DNA from: Cytophagales bacterium
GTDB taxonomy: Bacteria > Bacteroidota > Bacteroidia > Cytophagales > UBA9547
Direction of reading: 5' to 3'
Assembly: GCA_013297755.1 (NCBI GenBank)
Contig: JAAFIH010000019.1
Coordinates: 1 to 64,000, forward strand
DNA length: 64,000 nucleotides
Part shown: piece by piece, positions 9,584 through 18,980 of the stretch
Position numbering within the stretch: position 1 is the stretch's first letter
Layout: each line of letters opens with the position of its first letter
Position numbers and translations under genes: made by a program
The notes under the pieces: model-generated
Told to the model about the DNA's origin: nothing
What the model saw: only the letters and a program-made list of their open reading frames with translations
The model's database searches: none

Positions 9584-10348
9584 TTATACCTCAATTTGTA
9601 ATCCATCGTAAGCTAAACGAATCCAAGTGGGTAATTGTTTTTCGAGATCAGCTTGGCGACCAAGTTTGTGGCTTATATGGGTAAAAAAAGCTCTCTCTGG
9701 CTTTAGTTTATGCACCAATGCCAATGCTTCAGCAAAAGTAAAATGAGACAAATGTGGCTCGTGCTGTAAACCATTGATTACTAGCACTTTAGTACCTTCT
9801 ATTTTTGAATATTCAACGTCTGAAATAAAGTTGCAATCAGTAATATAAGTAAAATCTCCTATTCTATATCCAAAAACTGGTAGCTTGTAGTGCATCACTT
9901 CAATGGGCAAAAAATTGGTTTGTCCAACCCAAAAAGACTTATTTTCTATTTCAAACAAATTAATTTCTGGCACTCCTGGGTATTTTTTTTCAGAAAATGC
10001 GTAAGCAAAATCTATTTTTAACTGCTCAATTACCCTATTATGAGCGTATACATCCATGGGTTTTTGTTGTAAATAATTGTATGGGCGTATATCATCAAGG
10101 CCTGAAACATGGTCTTTGTGTTCGTGTGTATATACGATAGCATCTAAGGTATTGATTCTATTTTTTAGCATTTGTTGTCTAAAATCGGGTCCAGAATCAA
10201 TCACAATGCTGAGGTTATCGTTGGTTTTGATATGGATTGAGCTCCTTAGTCTGGCATCTCTAAAGTCAATAGAAGTACATACTTGGCATTGGCAACCAAT
10301 GACAGGCACGCCTTGAGATGTTCCAGTACCAAGAAAAGTAATTTTCAA
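9584..10348 (-). CDS. MBL-fold metallo-hydrolase, PhnP-like
   Basis: A 254-residue metallo-beta-lactamase-fold hydrolase. The metal-binding motif THEHKDH supplies H75, H77, D79 and H80; further ligands include D51 (IDSGPDFR) and the HISHKLG histidines near residue 225. A cysteine cluster C19-x-C21-x2-C24 near the N-terminus matches the structural zinc site of PhnP-type phosphodiesterases. The likely activity is phosphodiester hydrolysis of small cyclic phosphates or nucleotides, but no phn genes are nearby. The gene ends 56 bases before the rhomboid pair and begins 6 bases after the next gene upstream. Confidence 0.85.
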   Translation of the reverse strand: MKITFLGTGTSQGVPVIGCQCQVCTSIDFRDARLRSSIHIKTNDNLSIVIDSGPDFRQQMLKNRINTLDAIVYTHEHKDHVSGLDDIRPYNYLQQKPMDVYAHNRVIEQLKIDFAYAFSEKKYPGVPEINLFEIENKSFWVGQTNFLPIEVMHYKLPVFGYRIGDFTYITDCNFISDVEYSKIEGTKVLVINGLQHEPHLSHFTFAEALALVHKLKPERAFFTHISHKLGRQADLEKQLPTWIRLAYDGLQIEV

Positions 10349-10354
10349 AGCTAT

Positions 10355-10633
10355 TTATTGTAAAGCTAGTGTATTTTGAGTTATTTGATAGTACAATTCT
10401 TTTGATTTTTCTTTAAAATTAGAAATATCAATAGGAAGGGTCTTTAAAATATCTACCAAACAATTAATTTTGCCCTCCAAAGGGTAATATTTATTTACAA
10501 TGATGATATTTTGATCTTTGAGTATACAATATCCAGATTTAAAATTACCTTTTTCGTATCTCAAAAGATAGTTGGATTCTGCAAAAACATCCTCCATTTT
10601 AGTCAAAAATTGTGTGGTATATTTTAAAATCAT
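10355..10633 (-). CDS. Small conserved Bacteroidota protein, unknown function
   Basis: A 92-residue soluble protein with the segment LLRYEKGNFKSGYCILKDQNIIIVNKYYPLEGKI split across two strands. I recall this pattern (RYEKG-F-SGYC, then a strand with VNK) in small proteins widespread in Bacteroidota with no assigned function. It sits 18 bases downstream of the response-regulator gene and 6 bases before the MBL hydrolase, so it is probably cotranscribed with both. No catalytic motif is visible; the single cysteine is in the conserved SGYC. Confidence 0.65.
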   Translation of the reverse strand: MILKYTTQFLTKMEDVFAESNYLLRYEKGNFKSGYCILKDQNIIIVNKYYPLEGKINCLVDILKTLPIDISNFKEKSKELYYQITQNTLALQ

Positions 10634-10651
10634 TTTAAAATTATATCAAAA

Positions 10652-11029
10652 TTAGTTAGCGTATTTTCTTACTAAATCTAAAAGCAAATCAAAGTTGAGT
10701 GGTTTTTGAACATACTCATTAAAACCAACAGATTTGAAATAATCAACCGTAAAATTAAGGGCATTGCCAGTGATAGCTATCAAAGGTGTATTGGCTTTGA
10801 TGGGATCGGCCATATTTCTGATGGCTTTGGCACATTCAATTCCATTAACAATGGGCATATTTATATCCAACAATATGACATCAAATGCCTCAATTTCTAT
10901 AATTTTGAGTAATTCTTGGCCATTTTTGACCGATTTTATGTCATAATCTTGCTGTTGCAATATTTTTTTGGTCAGGTTCTGAATTACCGAACTATCTTCT
11001 GCAATTAATACTTTTTTAGGCACTGACAT
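10652..11029 (-). CDS. Single-domain response regulator (CheY-like)
   Basis: A 125-residue receiver domain with no output domain. The acidic pocket is E11/D12, the phosphoacceptor is D55 (LLDINMP), the switch threonine is in IAITGNAL and the conserved lysine in VQKPLN. Its start overlaps the end of the hybrid kinase gene by 14 bases, so translation is probably coupled. It most likely takes phosphate from the kinase's HPt domain. Its output partner cannot be seen here. Confidence 0.9.
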   Translation of the reverse strand: MSVPKKVLIAEDSSVIQNLTKKILQQQDYDIKSVKNGQELLKIIEIEAFDVILLDINMPIVNGIECAKAIRNMADPIKANTPLIAITGNALNFTVDYFKSVGFNEYVQKPLNFDLLLDLVRKYAN

Positions 11030-13952
11030 TTTTTTCTAAATTTAATAAGTTTTTGTACTGTTTACGGTAATTTTCAAATGAAGTGTTCAAAGTAAATAAA
11101 TCGTTTTGATAATTGGAAATATTTTTTTTCTTTAGGTCTGATTCTATCTTGGTTGCTATACTTGCTATTTGGTCAATTCCTAGTGTAGAAGCATTACCTT
11201 TTAGCGTATGAAGATTACTTTTTATTTCTACCCAATCATCTGATTTACAGTTAGTTATAAGAATTTCTGTTTCGGTTTCAAACTCAGAATATACATCTGC
11301 AATCATGTCGTTATCTAAGTGTAATTTTAATTGATTTACGACTTCAAAATTAATAATTTTATCTGAAAAAACCGATTTTTTCTCTTCTTTAATTTCTTCA
11401 ACTTCGTTTTTTAAAACCCACTTGCGAGTCATCTTTACGATTGATTCTGATTTGATTGGTTTTGGCAAATAATCGTCCATACCTGCATTGAGAAAACGCT
11501 CTTTGTCGTCTTCCATACTGTAAGCAGTCATGGCTATAATGGGAGCTAAATTCTTGATTCTTAGCTCTTTAATTTTTTTGGTGGCTGCTATTCCATCCAT
11601 TTCTGGCATTTGAATATCCATAAATATAATGTCATAAGTATATTCTATGACTTTGAAAATGGCTTCTATTCCATTGCCAGCCACGTGCACATGACAACCT
11701 GCTTTTTTAAGAATTTCTGAAGCTACTTTTTGATTAATTTGATTGTCATCTACCAACAAAACATTAGGAATAATAGAGCCAAATCCTTTGAAATAGTCAT
11801 CTTCGTCTTCTTTAAATTTTTTGACTAACTCAATTTTATCTACTTGCTGTGCTTCGATTGTAAACCAAAAAGTACTACCAACCCCCAATTCTGATTTTAC
11901 ACCAATGGTGCCACCCATCAACTTGGCCATTTCTTTGGAGATGGATAATCCCAACCCTGTACCGCCATACGATTTGGTAGAGGAGTCATCTACTTGGCTG
12001 AAAGAGTTGAAAAGTGCCTTTACGTTTTCTCTCGAAATACCAATACCAGAATCTTTGACTACAAATTTGATACGTTTTTTTCCAGCTTTTTTTACTAATA
12101 TGTTAATACCCCCTTTTTCGGTAAATTTAATAGCATTTGAAGTAAGATTTGATAATATTTGTAAAAATCTTGTTTCGTCTGCATTTATAAACTGAGGCAC
12201 ATCTGCATCTAACTCATAATCCAAGAAAATATTTTTAGAATTGGCCAGATTTTGAAACAATGCAAACAATTTTTCGATAGTTGCATCTATTGAAATTGGC
12301 GATGGACGAAGTTGCATTTTGCCTGCCTCCAATTTAGATAAATCTAAAATATCATTTAAAATATTTAGTAAGGTTTCGCTCGATCTTTTTATAGTTGTTA
12401 CATAATCTTTTTGCTCTTCGTCTAGGGTAGAATTGTTGAGCAAATCTATCATACCAATTATTCCATTCATGGGTGTACGAATTTCGTGGCTCATATTGGC
12501 CAAAAATAATTGCTTTACCCTCAATGATTTTTCGGCTGTTTCTTTGGCACTTCGTAGCTCTTCAGATGTTTGCTTGATTGATGAAATATCCCTTGCAACG
12601 CCTTCAATAGCAATAGGCATATCTTTATGATTATATACAATTCTTACATTTGAAATGGTAGGAATTACTGTTCCAAATTTTGATTTAATATTACGTTCAT
12701 AATTTTTGATATAACCAATTTTAAACAACTCATCGCTCACATTTCTATCTCTGAATGAAAATTCATAAAATTCAGACAATTTTTTTCCAATCACAGCATC
12801 TGGTTTATAACCAAGCAAATCTTCTACAGAAGGGCTTATCATAAGTATCTCTCCATCGAGATTGGTTCTATAATAAATATCTTGGAATGATTCAAAAATA
12901 TCTCTAAATTTTTCTTCGCTTTCTTGCAGAGAAATTTCAGCAATTTTTTTCTCAGTGATGTCATGAGCAATTCCTGATACCTCTTCTATGGTTCCATCAA
13001 TTTGATAGATAGGATTCAAAAAAATTTCCCACCATATTTCACGTCCATTTGGTAATATATTGCTTGTTTCAAAATGCTGTGGAAATCCATCAAATGTTTG
13101 CTTATACTTACTTAATACAAAATTCAAATAATCATTTTTAGATAACATTTTATCTAAACTATCAGGAGTTTGATTGAGCATAGGTGGTATTTTATGCAAC
13201 ATATAAATGGCATCGCTGTAATTATGATTAAATGTTGTAAGAGCCAAATTTTTGTTTACTGACCACATCAAATGCGAACTACTTTCAAAAATAGTTTTTA
13301 TCCTAGCGTTCTGAAAATTCAATTTTTCTTCGTTTATCTTACGCTCTATGGCAATAGCAATTTGCCCTGAAATAAAATCTAGCATCTCCAAATGCTTGAT
13401 ATTGTATTTATTTCTATGATTATAACTTTTGATACCAATCAAACCAATAATTTTGTCGCCATGTTTGAGTGGCACTCCTATCCATATTTTTGGACATTTA
13501 GAAGTAAGAATTACCTTTTTATCATCAACCAATTTCATAATCTCTTCTTCATACAAAAATATAGCCTTGCCTACTCCTAAATTATATTCAGTAAGACCTT
13601 TAGATTTTTTACGTTTAATTGATTGCACAATTCCTCCAGCGTTTTCATCTAAATAAAATGGAAAATTGATATATCCATCGCTATTATCTGAAAGTGCAAT
13701 AATAAAATTATTGACATCTATTACTTTTTTTAGTAAGGAATGAATATTTTGATACAACTGTTCTAAACTTATATTTTTTAGGGTTAAATTGGCAACACTA
13801 TAATATAAATTTTGAATATTATCTGAAAAAATCTCAGTACGACCTTTACTCAAAATATGTAGTTGATTGAAACACTTGTCGAGCGATAATCTAAGTTTTA
13901 CAACCTCATCAATAAGTTCTGATTTACTTTTTTTGGATAATGAAAGTGGCAT
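11016..13952 (-). CDS. Hybrid sensor histidine kinase (GAF-PAS-PAS-HisKA-HATPase-REC-HPt)
   Basis: A 978-residue multi-domain phosphorelay kinase. Reading order: N-terminal helix (1-45), GAF-like domain (about 50-205), PAS with PAC tail (about 215-340, ending in SGIAHDITEKK), second PAS (about 345-465), HisKA with phospho-histidine in NMSHEIRTPMNG, HATPase with its N box (NLTSNAIKF) and G boxes (DSGIGI, GGTGLGLSI), a receiver with aspartate in IIFMDIQMPEMDG, and a C-terminal HPt with histidine in LHTLKGNASTLG. No transmembrane segment is visible, so it should be cytoplasmic and sense small ligands or redox state. All catalytic residues are present. It is coupled to the CheY-like gene downstream. 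Confidence 0.93.
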   Translation of the reverse strand: MPLSLSKKSKSELIDEVVKLRLSLDKCFNQLHILSKGRTEIFSDNIQNLYYSVANLTLKNISLEQLYQNIHSLLKKVIDVNNFIIALSDNSDGYINFPFYLDENAGGIVQSIKRKKSKGLTEYNLGVGKAIFLYEEEIMKLVDDKKVILTSKCPKIWIGVPLKHGDKIIGLIGIKSYNHRNKYNIKHLEMLDFISGQIAIAIERKINEEKLNFQNARIKTIFESSSHLMWSVNKNLALTTFNHNYSDAIYMLHKIPPMLNQTPDSLDKMLSKNDYLNFVLSKYKQTFDGFPQHFETSNILPNGREIWWEIFLNPIYQIDGTIEEVSGIAHDITEKKIAEISLQESEEKFRDIFESFQDIYYRTNLDGEILMISPSVEDLLGYKPDAVIGKKLSEFYEFSFRDRNVSDELFKIGYIKNYERNIKSKFGTVIPTISNVRIVYNHKDMPIAIEGVARDISSIKQTSEELRSAKETAEKSLRVKQLFLANMSHEIRTPMNGIIGMIDLLNNSTLDEEQKDYVTTIKRSSETLLNILNDILDLSKLEAGKMQLRPSPISIDATIEKLFALFQNLANSKNIFLDYELDADVPQFINADETRFLQILSNLTSNAIKFTEKGGINILVKKAGKKRIKFVVKDSGIGISRENVKALFNSFSQVDDSSTKSYGGTGLGLSISKEMAKLMGGTIGVKSELGVGSTFWFTIEAQQVDKIELVKKFKEDEDDYFKGFGSIIPNVLLVDDNQINQKVASEILKKAGCHVHVAGNGIEAIFKVIEYTYDIIFMDIQMPEMDGIAATKKIKELRIKNLAPIIAMTAYSMEDDKERFLNAGMDDYLPKPIKSESIVKMTRKWVLKNEVEEIKEEKKSVFSDKIINFEVVNQLKLHLDNDMIADVYSEFETETEILITNCKSDDWVEIKSNLHTLKGNASTLGIDQIASIATKIESDLKKKNISNYQNDLFTLNTSFENYRKQYKNLLNLEKNVSA

Positions 13953-13997
13953 TTTTGGGTATTTTTTTATTTAATTATGAATCAAAAAAAATATTTA

Positions 13998-14117
13998 AGG
14001 AAAGTCCTAAAAACCTCAAATTAATTTTTAAAAGCCCCAACTAAACCAGTTTCTGTTACTATGCCACAGAATCCAAGAGTGAGGGCTTCTTAGGAATTGA
14101 GGTTTTTAGAAGTTCTC
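13998..14117. repeat. MITE-like inverted-repeat element, copy 1
   Basis: A 120-base palindromic element between the kinase and the cupredoxin gene. The outer arms are CTAAAAACCTCAA (14007-14019) and TTGAGGTTTTTAG (14097-14109), 13 of 13 complementary. Inner arms AAGCCC (14032-14037) and GGGCTT (14083-14088) extend the foldback. A related element with the same plan lies at 24058-24157. It has no coding capacity and could move as a MITE or act as a transcript-end hairpin. Confidence 0.6.
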
Positions 14118-14201
14118 TTGTGTTAAATATCATTTATTATTAAATTTACAAAAATAAATTGTAACTTTATAGAATCAACTCAAATTTATCAATATTATTT
14201 T

Positions 14202-14858
14202 ATGAAAAATATATTTACAAAAACAAATAAATATTTTAAAATTTTTATTTTTATTACTATATTTGCAAAAGCGAGCGATATCACAGTTACTGTACTTGGC
14301 ATATCATTTGTGCCATCAAATTTCAGTGTTTCGGTTGGCGATAATATTACTTTTAAAATTTCTGTTGCTCATACTGCTACTTCTACAACCATACCACCAA
14401 ATGCTACTTCATTTAACTTTACAAATACTACTGCTACTATCACTCCTACTGTAATTGGTGTGTATGGTTTTCAGTGCAATCCACATGCTGCAAGTGGTAT
14501 GGTGGGTTCTTTTACTGTTGTAGGTTTTGGTAGCACAACTACTGGTGTTTATACAACCGAAAATAATGTAGAACAAACAATATCTCACTATCCTAATCCT
14601 GCCAAAGATATATTGTATTTTAATTTTCCTTCAAATATATTACCAAATCAATATAAAATATTATTACTAAACATTGAAGGTAAAACTGTGATTGAATCTA
14701 GTAATAAAATTACATTATGCAAATCAAATAAAGGTAAATTGTGTCAATGCGAAAATGTTAATAAAATTGATATTAGCGAACTTACGAACGATGTATATTA
14801 TATCAAAATTATTTCAAATAATAAAGTTGAATATTCTAGTAAGTTTATTAAAGAATAA
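14202..14858 (+). CDS. Secreted cupredoxin with type IX secretion C-terminal sorting domain
   Basis: A 218-residue exported protein. A signal peptide (about 1-24, hydrophobic FKIFIFITIFAKA) leads into a plastocyanin-like domain (about 27-118). The blue-copper ligands are visible: histidine in SVAHTATS, then C-x2-H-x4-M in QCNPHAASGM. A linker is followed by a Por/T9SS C-terminal domain beginning ISHYPNPAKDILYF and ending in a lysine-rich strand, which directs secretion across the outer membrane. The sorting domain contains an odd cysteine-lysine insert (CKSNKGKLCQC). The likely role is cell-surface or extracellular electron transfer or copper binding. It is a monocistronic plus-strand gene convergent with rnr. 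Confidence 0.82.
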   Translation: MKNIFTKTNKYFKIFIFITIFAKASDITVTVLGISFVPSNFSVSVGDNITFKISVAHTATSTTIPPNATSFNFTNTTATITPTVIGVYGFQCNPHAASGMVGSFTVVGFGSTTTGVYTTENNVEQTISHYPNPAKDILYFNFPSNILPNQYKILLLNIEGKTVIESSNKITLCKSNKGKLCQCENVNKIDISELTNDVYYIKIISNNKVEYSSKFIKE

Positions 14859-14904
14859 AGTAAATAATTAATTATATTTTTTTATGTATGAATAAGCTAT
14901 TAAA

Positions 14905-17208
14905 TTAAAATCTTTTTTTAGATTTATTACTTCTTATTATTAAATCATCATCGTTGGTATTGTTTTTTGGAAGTTGCAAATCTATTGTTCTTTTTTCCAT
15001 GTCTACGGCTTTTACTCTTACTAATTTTTTATCTCCAAACTGAATAATATTACCAGTGTTGCGACCAATGGCTCTATAATTGCCTGCATCTAAATCATAA
15101 TGATCATCGCTCATATCGGCATATCTTACTAAGCCTTCGCATTTTGTAGAAGTAATTTCTACAAAAACACCCCATTCTGTAACCCCAGATACAATTCCTT
15201 CAAAATCTTGGCCTATCATACTGGCCATGTACTCAGCTTGTTTGTACTTTATAGAAGCTCTTTCGGCCTCGGCTGCCAATTTTTCCATTTCTGATGAGTG
15301 TTTGCATTGCTCCTCTACCAAGGCTCTTTCAGAAATTGGTTTGTCTATCAAGTATGACTCCAGCAGCCGATGACACATCATATCTGGATACCTCCTTATG
15401 GGTGAAGTAAAGTGTGAATAATGATCGAAAGCCAATCCAAAATGTCCCATACTTATAGTGGTATATTTTGCCTTTGCCATACTTCTGATAGCAATACTTT
15501 CTAGCATATTTTGCTCTGGTTTGCCTACAATATCATCCATTAATTTATTTAATTCTTTAGATATATTATTACTTTCGGGTTCGAGGTTATACCCAAATCT
15601 TTTGGCAAAAACCGAGAAAGTACGCAATTTTTCAACGTCTGGCTGGTCGTGGGTACGATACACCATTACGTTTTGCTCTTTCCCTTTTTTGTAATCATAG
15701 CAAAACTGAGCCACACGTTTATTGGCCAAAAGCATAAACTCTTCTATAAGCATGTGAGCCGCTTTTCTTACTTTTGGAACCACTTTTAATGGCTTGCCTT
15801 GTTCGTCTAAAACAAATTTTACTTCTACTGTTTCAAAATTGATAGCTCCTTTTGCGAATCGTTCTTTTCTTAAATTTAGGTGCAGATCATTAAGTTTTAG
15901 AATGGCTTGGGTTACTACTTTTTCTAAATCAATATTTTTATCCAAATATTTTGAAGACATTACAGGTTTTGATACAAAATTTATATCAGCAAAAGTTTTG
16001 TTTTCTATAATTTCTTGTGCCTCTTCATAAGCAAATCTCATATCAGAATAAATGATAGTTTTGCCAAACCATTCTTTTATAATTTTGGCGTTATTATCAA
16101 GTTCAAAAACGGCCGAAAAAGTAAGTTTTTCTTCATTTGGTCTTAGCGAACATAAGCCATTTGATAATTTTTCGGGTAGCATTGGTACACATCTATCAAC
16201 TAAATATACAGAAGTGGCTCGTTTTTGAGCCTCTCGTTCGAGCATTGTTTTGGGCAGTACATAGTGTGTAACATCTGCGATATGAACACCTATTTCATAA
16301 TTTCCATTCTCCAAAACCAGAAAACTAATGGCATCGTCAAAATCTTTGGCATCTGCAGGGTCTATGGTAAAAGTAAGTATATTTCTAAAATCTCTACGTT
16401 TTTTTATTTCATTATCAGTAATATTATCTGATATTTGATTAGCTTCGTCATCTATATTTTTTTCAAACTCCATTGGCAAACCATATTCGGCCATGATGGC
16501 GTGCATTTCTACATTGTTTTCGCCAGATTTGCCGAGTACCTTTGTGATTATGGCCTTTGGATTTTTCATCCCAGGCTCGAATTTAATAATTTTTACTACT
16601 ACTTTGTCTCCTTCGTTGGCGTCCATAGCATCTTCTAATTCAACCAAAAAATCTTCATGGATTTTTTTGCTATCAGCAATAACAAAACAAACACGAGCGT
16701 GTTTTTGCACTCTGCCCACAAATTCTTCTCTTCTACGACTGATTATATCTAAGACTTCGGCCGTTTGTCGCTCGTCTTCTCTTACATTTTTTGATGGTAC
16801 AATCATAGCTCTCACTCTATCTCCATCGAGGGCTGTATTCAAATGACGATTTTCTATGATAGGATCTTTGTCAAATCCCTCGCAAACAAGGTAAGCGAAT
16901 CTAGGATTAACATGATCTATAATTCCTTCTATAATTTGAGGTTTAAAAGTAGATTGATAAGTTTTTTCGGCTTCGTTATACATTAATTTATTATTTTTTA
17001 CCATCGTGTCAAGTGCCGAAAAAAGCATGGAAATCTCTTTGGTATCCGAAAACTTGCCAAATTTTACAATTTGAGCTTTTGTAAATTGCTCATCGTTATT
17101 AGAATCCAAAAAATGTTGTAAATCTCGCATAAGATCGCTCATTTTTAAAGGACCATTTTTGGGACTATTTTTAGAATGTTTAGATTTGTTTTTTTTATCG
17201 CGACTCAT
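14905..17208 (-). CDS. rnr: Ribonuclease R
   Basis: A 767-residue 3'-5' exoribonuclease of the RNB family that degrades structured RNA. After a basic Lys/Ser/Asn-rich N-terminus come a winged-helix segment, cold-shock-like OB domains, the RNB catalytic domain with DPADAKDFDDAISF (acidic metal ligands, around residue 285), and a C-terminal S1 domain (GIVSGVTEWGVFVEI) ending in a lysine-rich tail (NKSKKRF). The FTSPIRRYPDMMCHRLL motif is intact. Length and domain order match RNase R rather than RNase II. The gene stands alone, convergent with the cupredoxin gene. Confidence 0.95.
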   Translation of the reverse strand: MSRDKKNKSKHSKNSPKNGPLKMSDLMRDLQHFLDSNNDEQFTKAQIVKFGKFSDTKEISMLFSALDTMVKNNKLMYNEAEKTYQSTFKPQIIEGIIDHVNPRFAYLVCEGFDKDPIIENRHLNTALDGDRVRAMIVPSKNVREDERQTAEVLDIISRRREEFVGRVQKHARVCFVIADSKKIHEDFLVELEDAMDANEGDKVVVKIIKFEPGMKNPKAIITKVLGKSGENNVEMHAIMAEYGLPMEFEKNIDDEANQISDNITDNEIKKRRDFRNILTFTIDPADAKDFDDAISFLVLENGNYEIGVHIADVTHYVLPKTMLEREAQKRATSVYLVDRCVPMLPEKLSNGLCSLRPNEEKLTFSAVFELDNNAKIIKEWFGKTIIYSDMRFAYEEAQEIIENKTFADINFVSKPVMSSKYLDKNIDLEKVVTQAILKLNDLHLNLRKERFAKGAINFETVEVKFVLDEQGKPLKVVPKVRKAAHMLIEEFMLLANKRVAQFCYDYKKGKEQNVMVYRTHDQPDVEKLRTFSVFAKRFGYNLEPESNNISKELNKLMDDIVGKPEQNMLESIAIRSMAKAKYTTISMGHFGLAFDHYSHFTSPIRRYPDMMCHRLLESYLIDKPISERALVEEQCKHSSEMEKLAAEAERASIKYKQAEYMASMIGQDFEGIVSGVTEWGVFVEITSTKCEGLVRYADMSDDHYDLDAGNYRAIGRNTGNIIQFGDKKLVRVKAVDMEKRTIDLQLPKNNTNDDDLIIRSNKSKKRF

Positions 17209-17387
17209 TTTTATTATTATATTTTCTCAAATGAAACTAATTTATTACATACTTTATATACTTTACCAAAAATCATTTTAATTTAATGTATAAAAATTTC
17301 AGAAAAAAATACACAATCATGTATATAAAGTATAATTCAAAACGACTACAAAATTGAAAATTTCAATAAAACCATAAAATAATTGTT

Positions 17388-17395
17388 TAAATTTG
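17388..17395 (+). promoter_or_regulatory. Possible Bacteroidota -7 box
   Basis: TAAATTTG matches TAnnTTTG and lies 14 bases before the ATG at 17410, giving a nearly leaderless transcript; no -33 element was found, so confidence is low. Confidence 0.25.
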
Positions 17396-17409
17396 CTACG
17401 ATTTAATAA

Positions 17410-18260
17410 ATGGCAAACAACAATATGAAAGCAAAATATGTAAATCCATTTACAGACTTCGGTTTTAAAAAAATATTCGGAGAAGAAGCAAGGAAACCTC
17501 TCTTGTTAGACTTTTTGAATGCTTTATTACCTGAAACTGAAAAAATCATTGATTTGTCTTTTAAGAACAACGAACAACTTGGACAAACCAACCTCGACAG
17601 AAAAGCTATTTATGACCTATATTGTGAAAACGAAAAAGGCAAAAAATTTATTGTAGAATTACAAAAAGCGAAGCAAAACTATTTCAAAGAAAGAACTATT
17701 TATTATTCTACTTTCCCGATTAGAGAACAAGCAGAAAAAGGAGAATGGAAATATAATTTAAAAGCCGTTTACTGTATTGGAATTTTAGACTTTATTTTTA
17801 CGACTATGAAAAGGAGTCAGAAAAAAGTGAAGTGGTTCATACAATAAAACTTAAAAACCAAAAAGGCAAGATTTTTTATAACAAATTAACTTTCATTTAT
17901 CTTGAAATGCCGAATTTTAATCTGACAGAATTTGACCTTAAAACTCGTTTAGACAAATGGCTTTTCTTTATCAAACACTTGGAAGACTTTCAAACAATTC
18001 CGAATATAATAGCAGATGACGTTTTTAGCAAAGCATTTGAGAAAGCAGAACTAGCCAAATTTGGACTAGAAGACCTTATTAACTATGAAAATAGTTTAAA
18101 AATATACAGAGATTTAAAAGGTATTATTGAAACTGCTTTTGATGAAGGAAAACTTGAAGGGAAACTTGAAATGGCTAAATTTATGAAATCTGAAAACGAA
18201 CCAATTGAAAAAATAATTAAATATACTGGATTGACAAAAGAAGAAATAGGACGCATATAA
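17410..18260 (+). pseudogene. PD-(D/E)XK nuclease-family transposase (Rpn-type), frameshifted
   Basis: Two overlapping frames encode one protein. The first (from 17410) starts with NPFTDFGFKKIFG, the hallmark of Rpn/PD-(D/E)XK 'transposase' nucleases, and has the catalytic DLYCENEKGKKFIVELQ region (D-xn-E-x-Q type). Near 17795-17799 the frame breaks in a run of five T. With one more T the frame would read through FIF-YDYEKESEKSEVVHTIKL and join the second frame (to TAA at 18258-18260), which carries the LTFIYLEMPNF and DKWLFFIKHLE blocks of the same family. The C-terminus has the usual lysine/glutamate helical repeats. It is most simply a gene inactivated by a one-base deletion, or a sequencing error in a homopolymer. 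Intact relatives promote recombination by cutting DNA. Confidence 0.8.
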
Positions 18261-18980
18261 TAGTATACAATTATGCAATAAAATTGTTTTCAAAAAAAAC
18301 AAATGTGCTAAAATGTAATTTTGTACATTTTTCGCTTAATTCTCTAAATTTCAATTTTGATGCTACCTAAATTCAACCTTAGCACAATTTCAATGTATTT
18401 TTTTTTCGTATAACTAATAAAATTTATATTTTGAAGTACTGTGATTTAAACTTTGGTGTAATATTAATGTTTTAAAAATTATCTAATAAAATTACCAAGT
18501 CAGATTTATTAATCATAAAACCCCAACACTACTCCAAAAACTACCTCATTCATTATATATTGATATAATTTAGGATTAAATCAATATTAGGTCTTACAGA
18601 TGCTAATGTAAACATTCATTTAAAAAATATATAATTGTCGTTTTGTCCATTTTTCAACCTCTATTTTTATGGCTATAAAACTAATTTTTATGTCAAATTA
18701 TGTACTTTAATTCAAAAATATTGATATAATACAGCTACTTAATAAGTATTTCTGATTTGCTAAATATCTTAAAATGGACAAAAACAAGATTGTTGATATG
18801 TTTTTATACATAAAAATAGAATTTTAGGAATGTAAATAAAAATGTATTTGTGTAAAAAAAGTAGTAAATATTTTGCTTGGTATTCATTTTTTTTTTTTAA
18901 TTTCAACCTGTAATTAAATATTTTTAATTCGTATAAAATTTATTATATAATATATATATATAATACAATTAAAACCAATC
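18261..18980. other. Intergenic region, no gene seen
   Basis: About 720 very AT-rich bases between the frameshifted nuclease and recQ. I see no reading frame worth calling. It holds the inverted-repeat pair listed at 18641-18783 and a weaker 8-base pair, TGTGCTAA at 18304-18311 against TTAGCACA at 18379-18386. Confidence 0.6.
18641..18783. repeat. Inverted-repeat-bounded 143-base segment
   Basis: TTTTGTCCATTTT (18641-18653) and AAAATGGACAAAA (18771-18783) are perfect 13-base inverted repeats 117 bases apart. The enclosed DNA is AT-rich and non-coding. The layout is MITE-like, but only one copy is present here and no clear target-site duplication was found. Confidence 0.45.
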
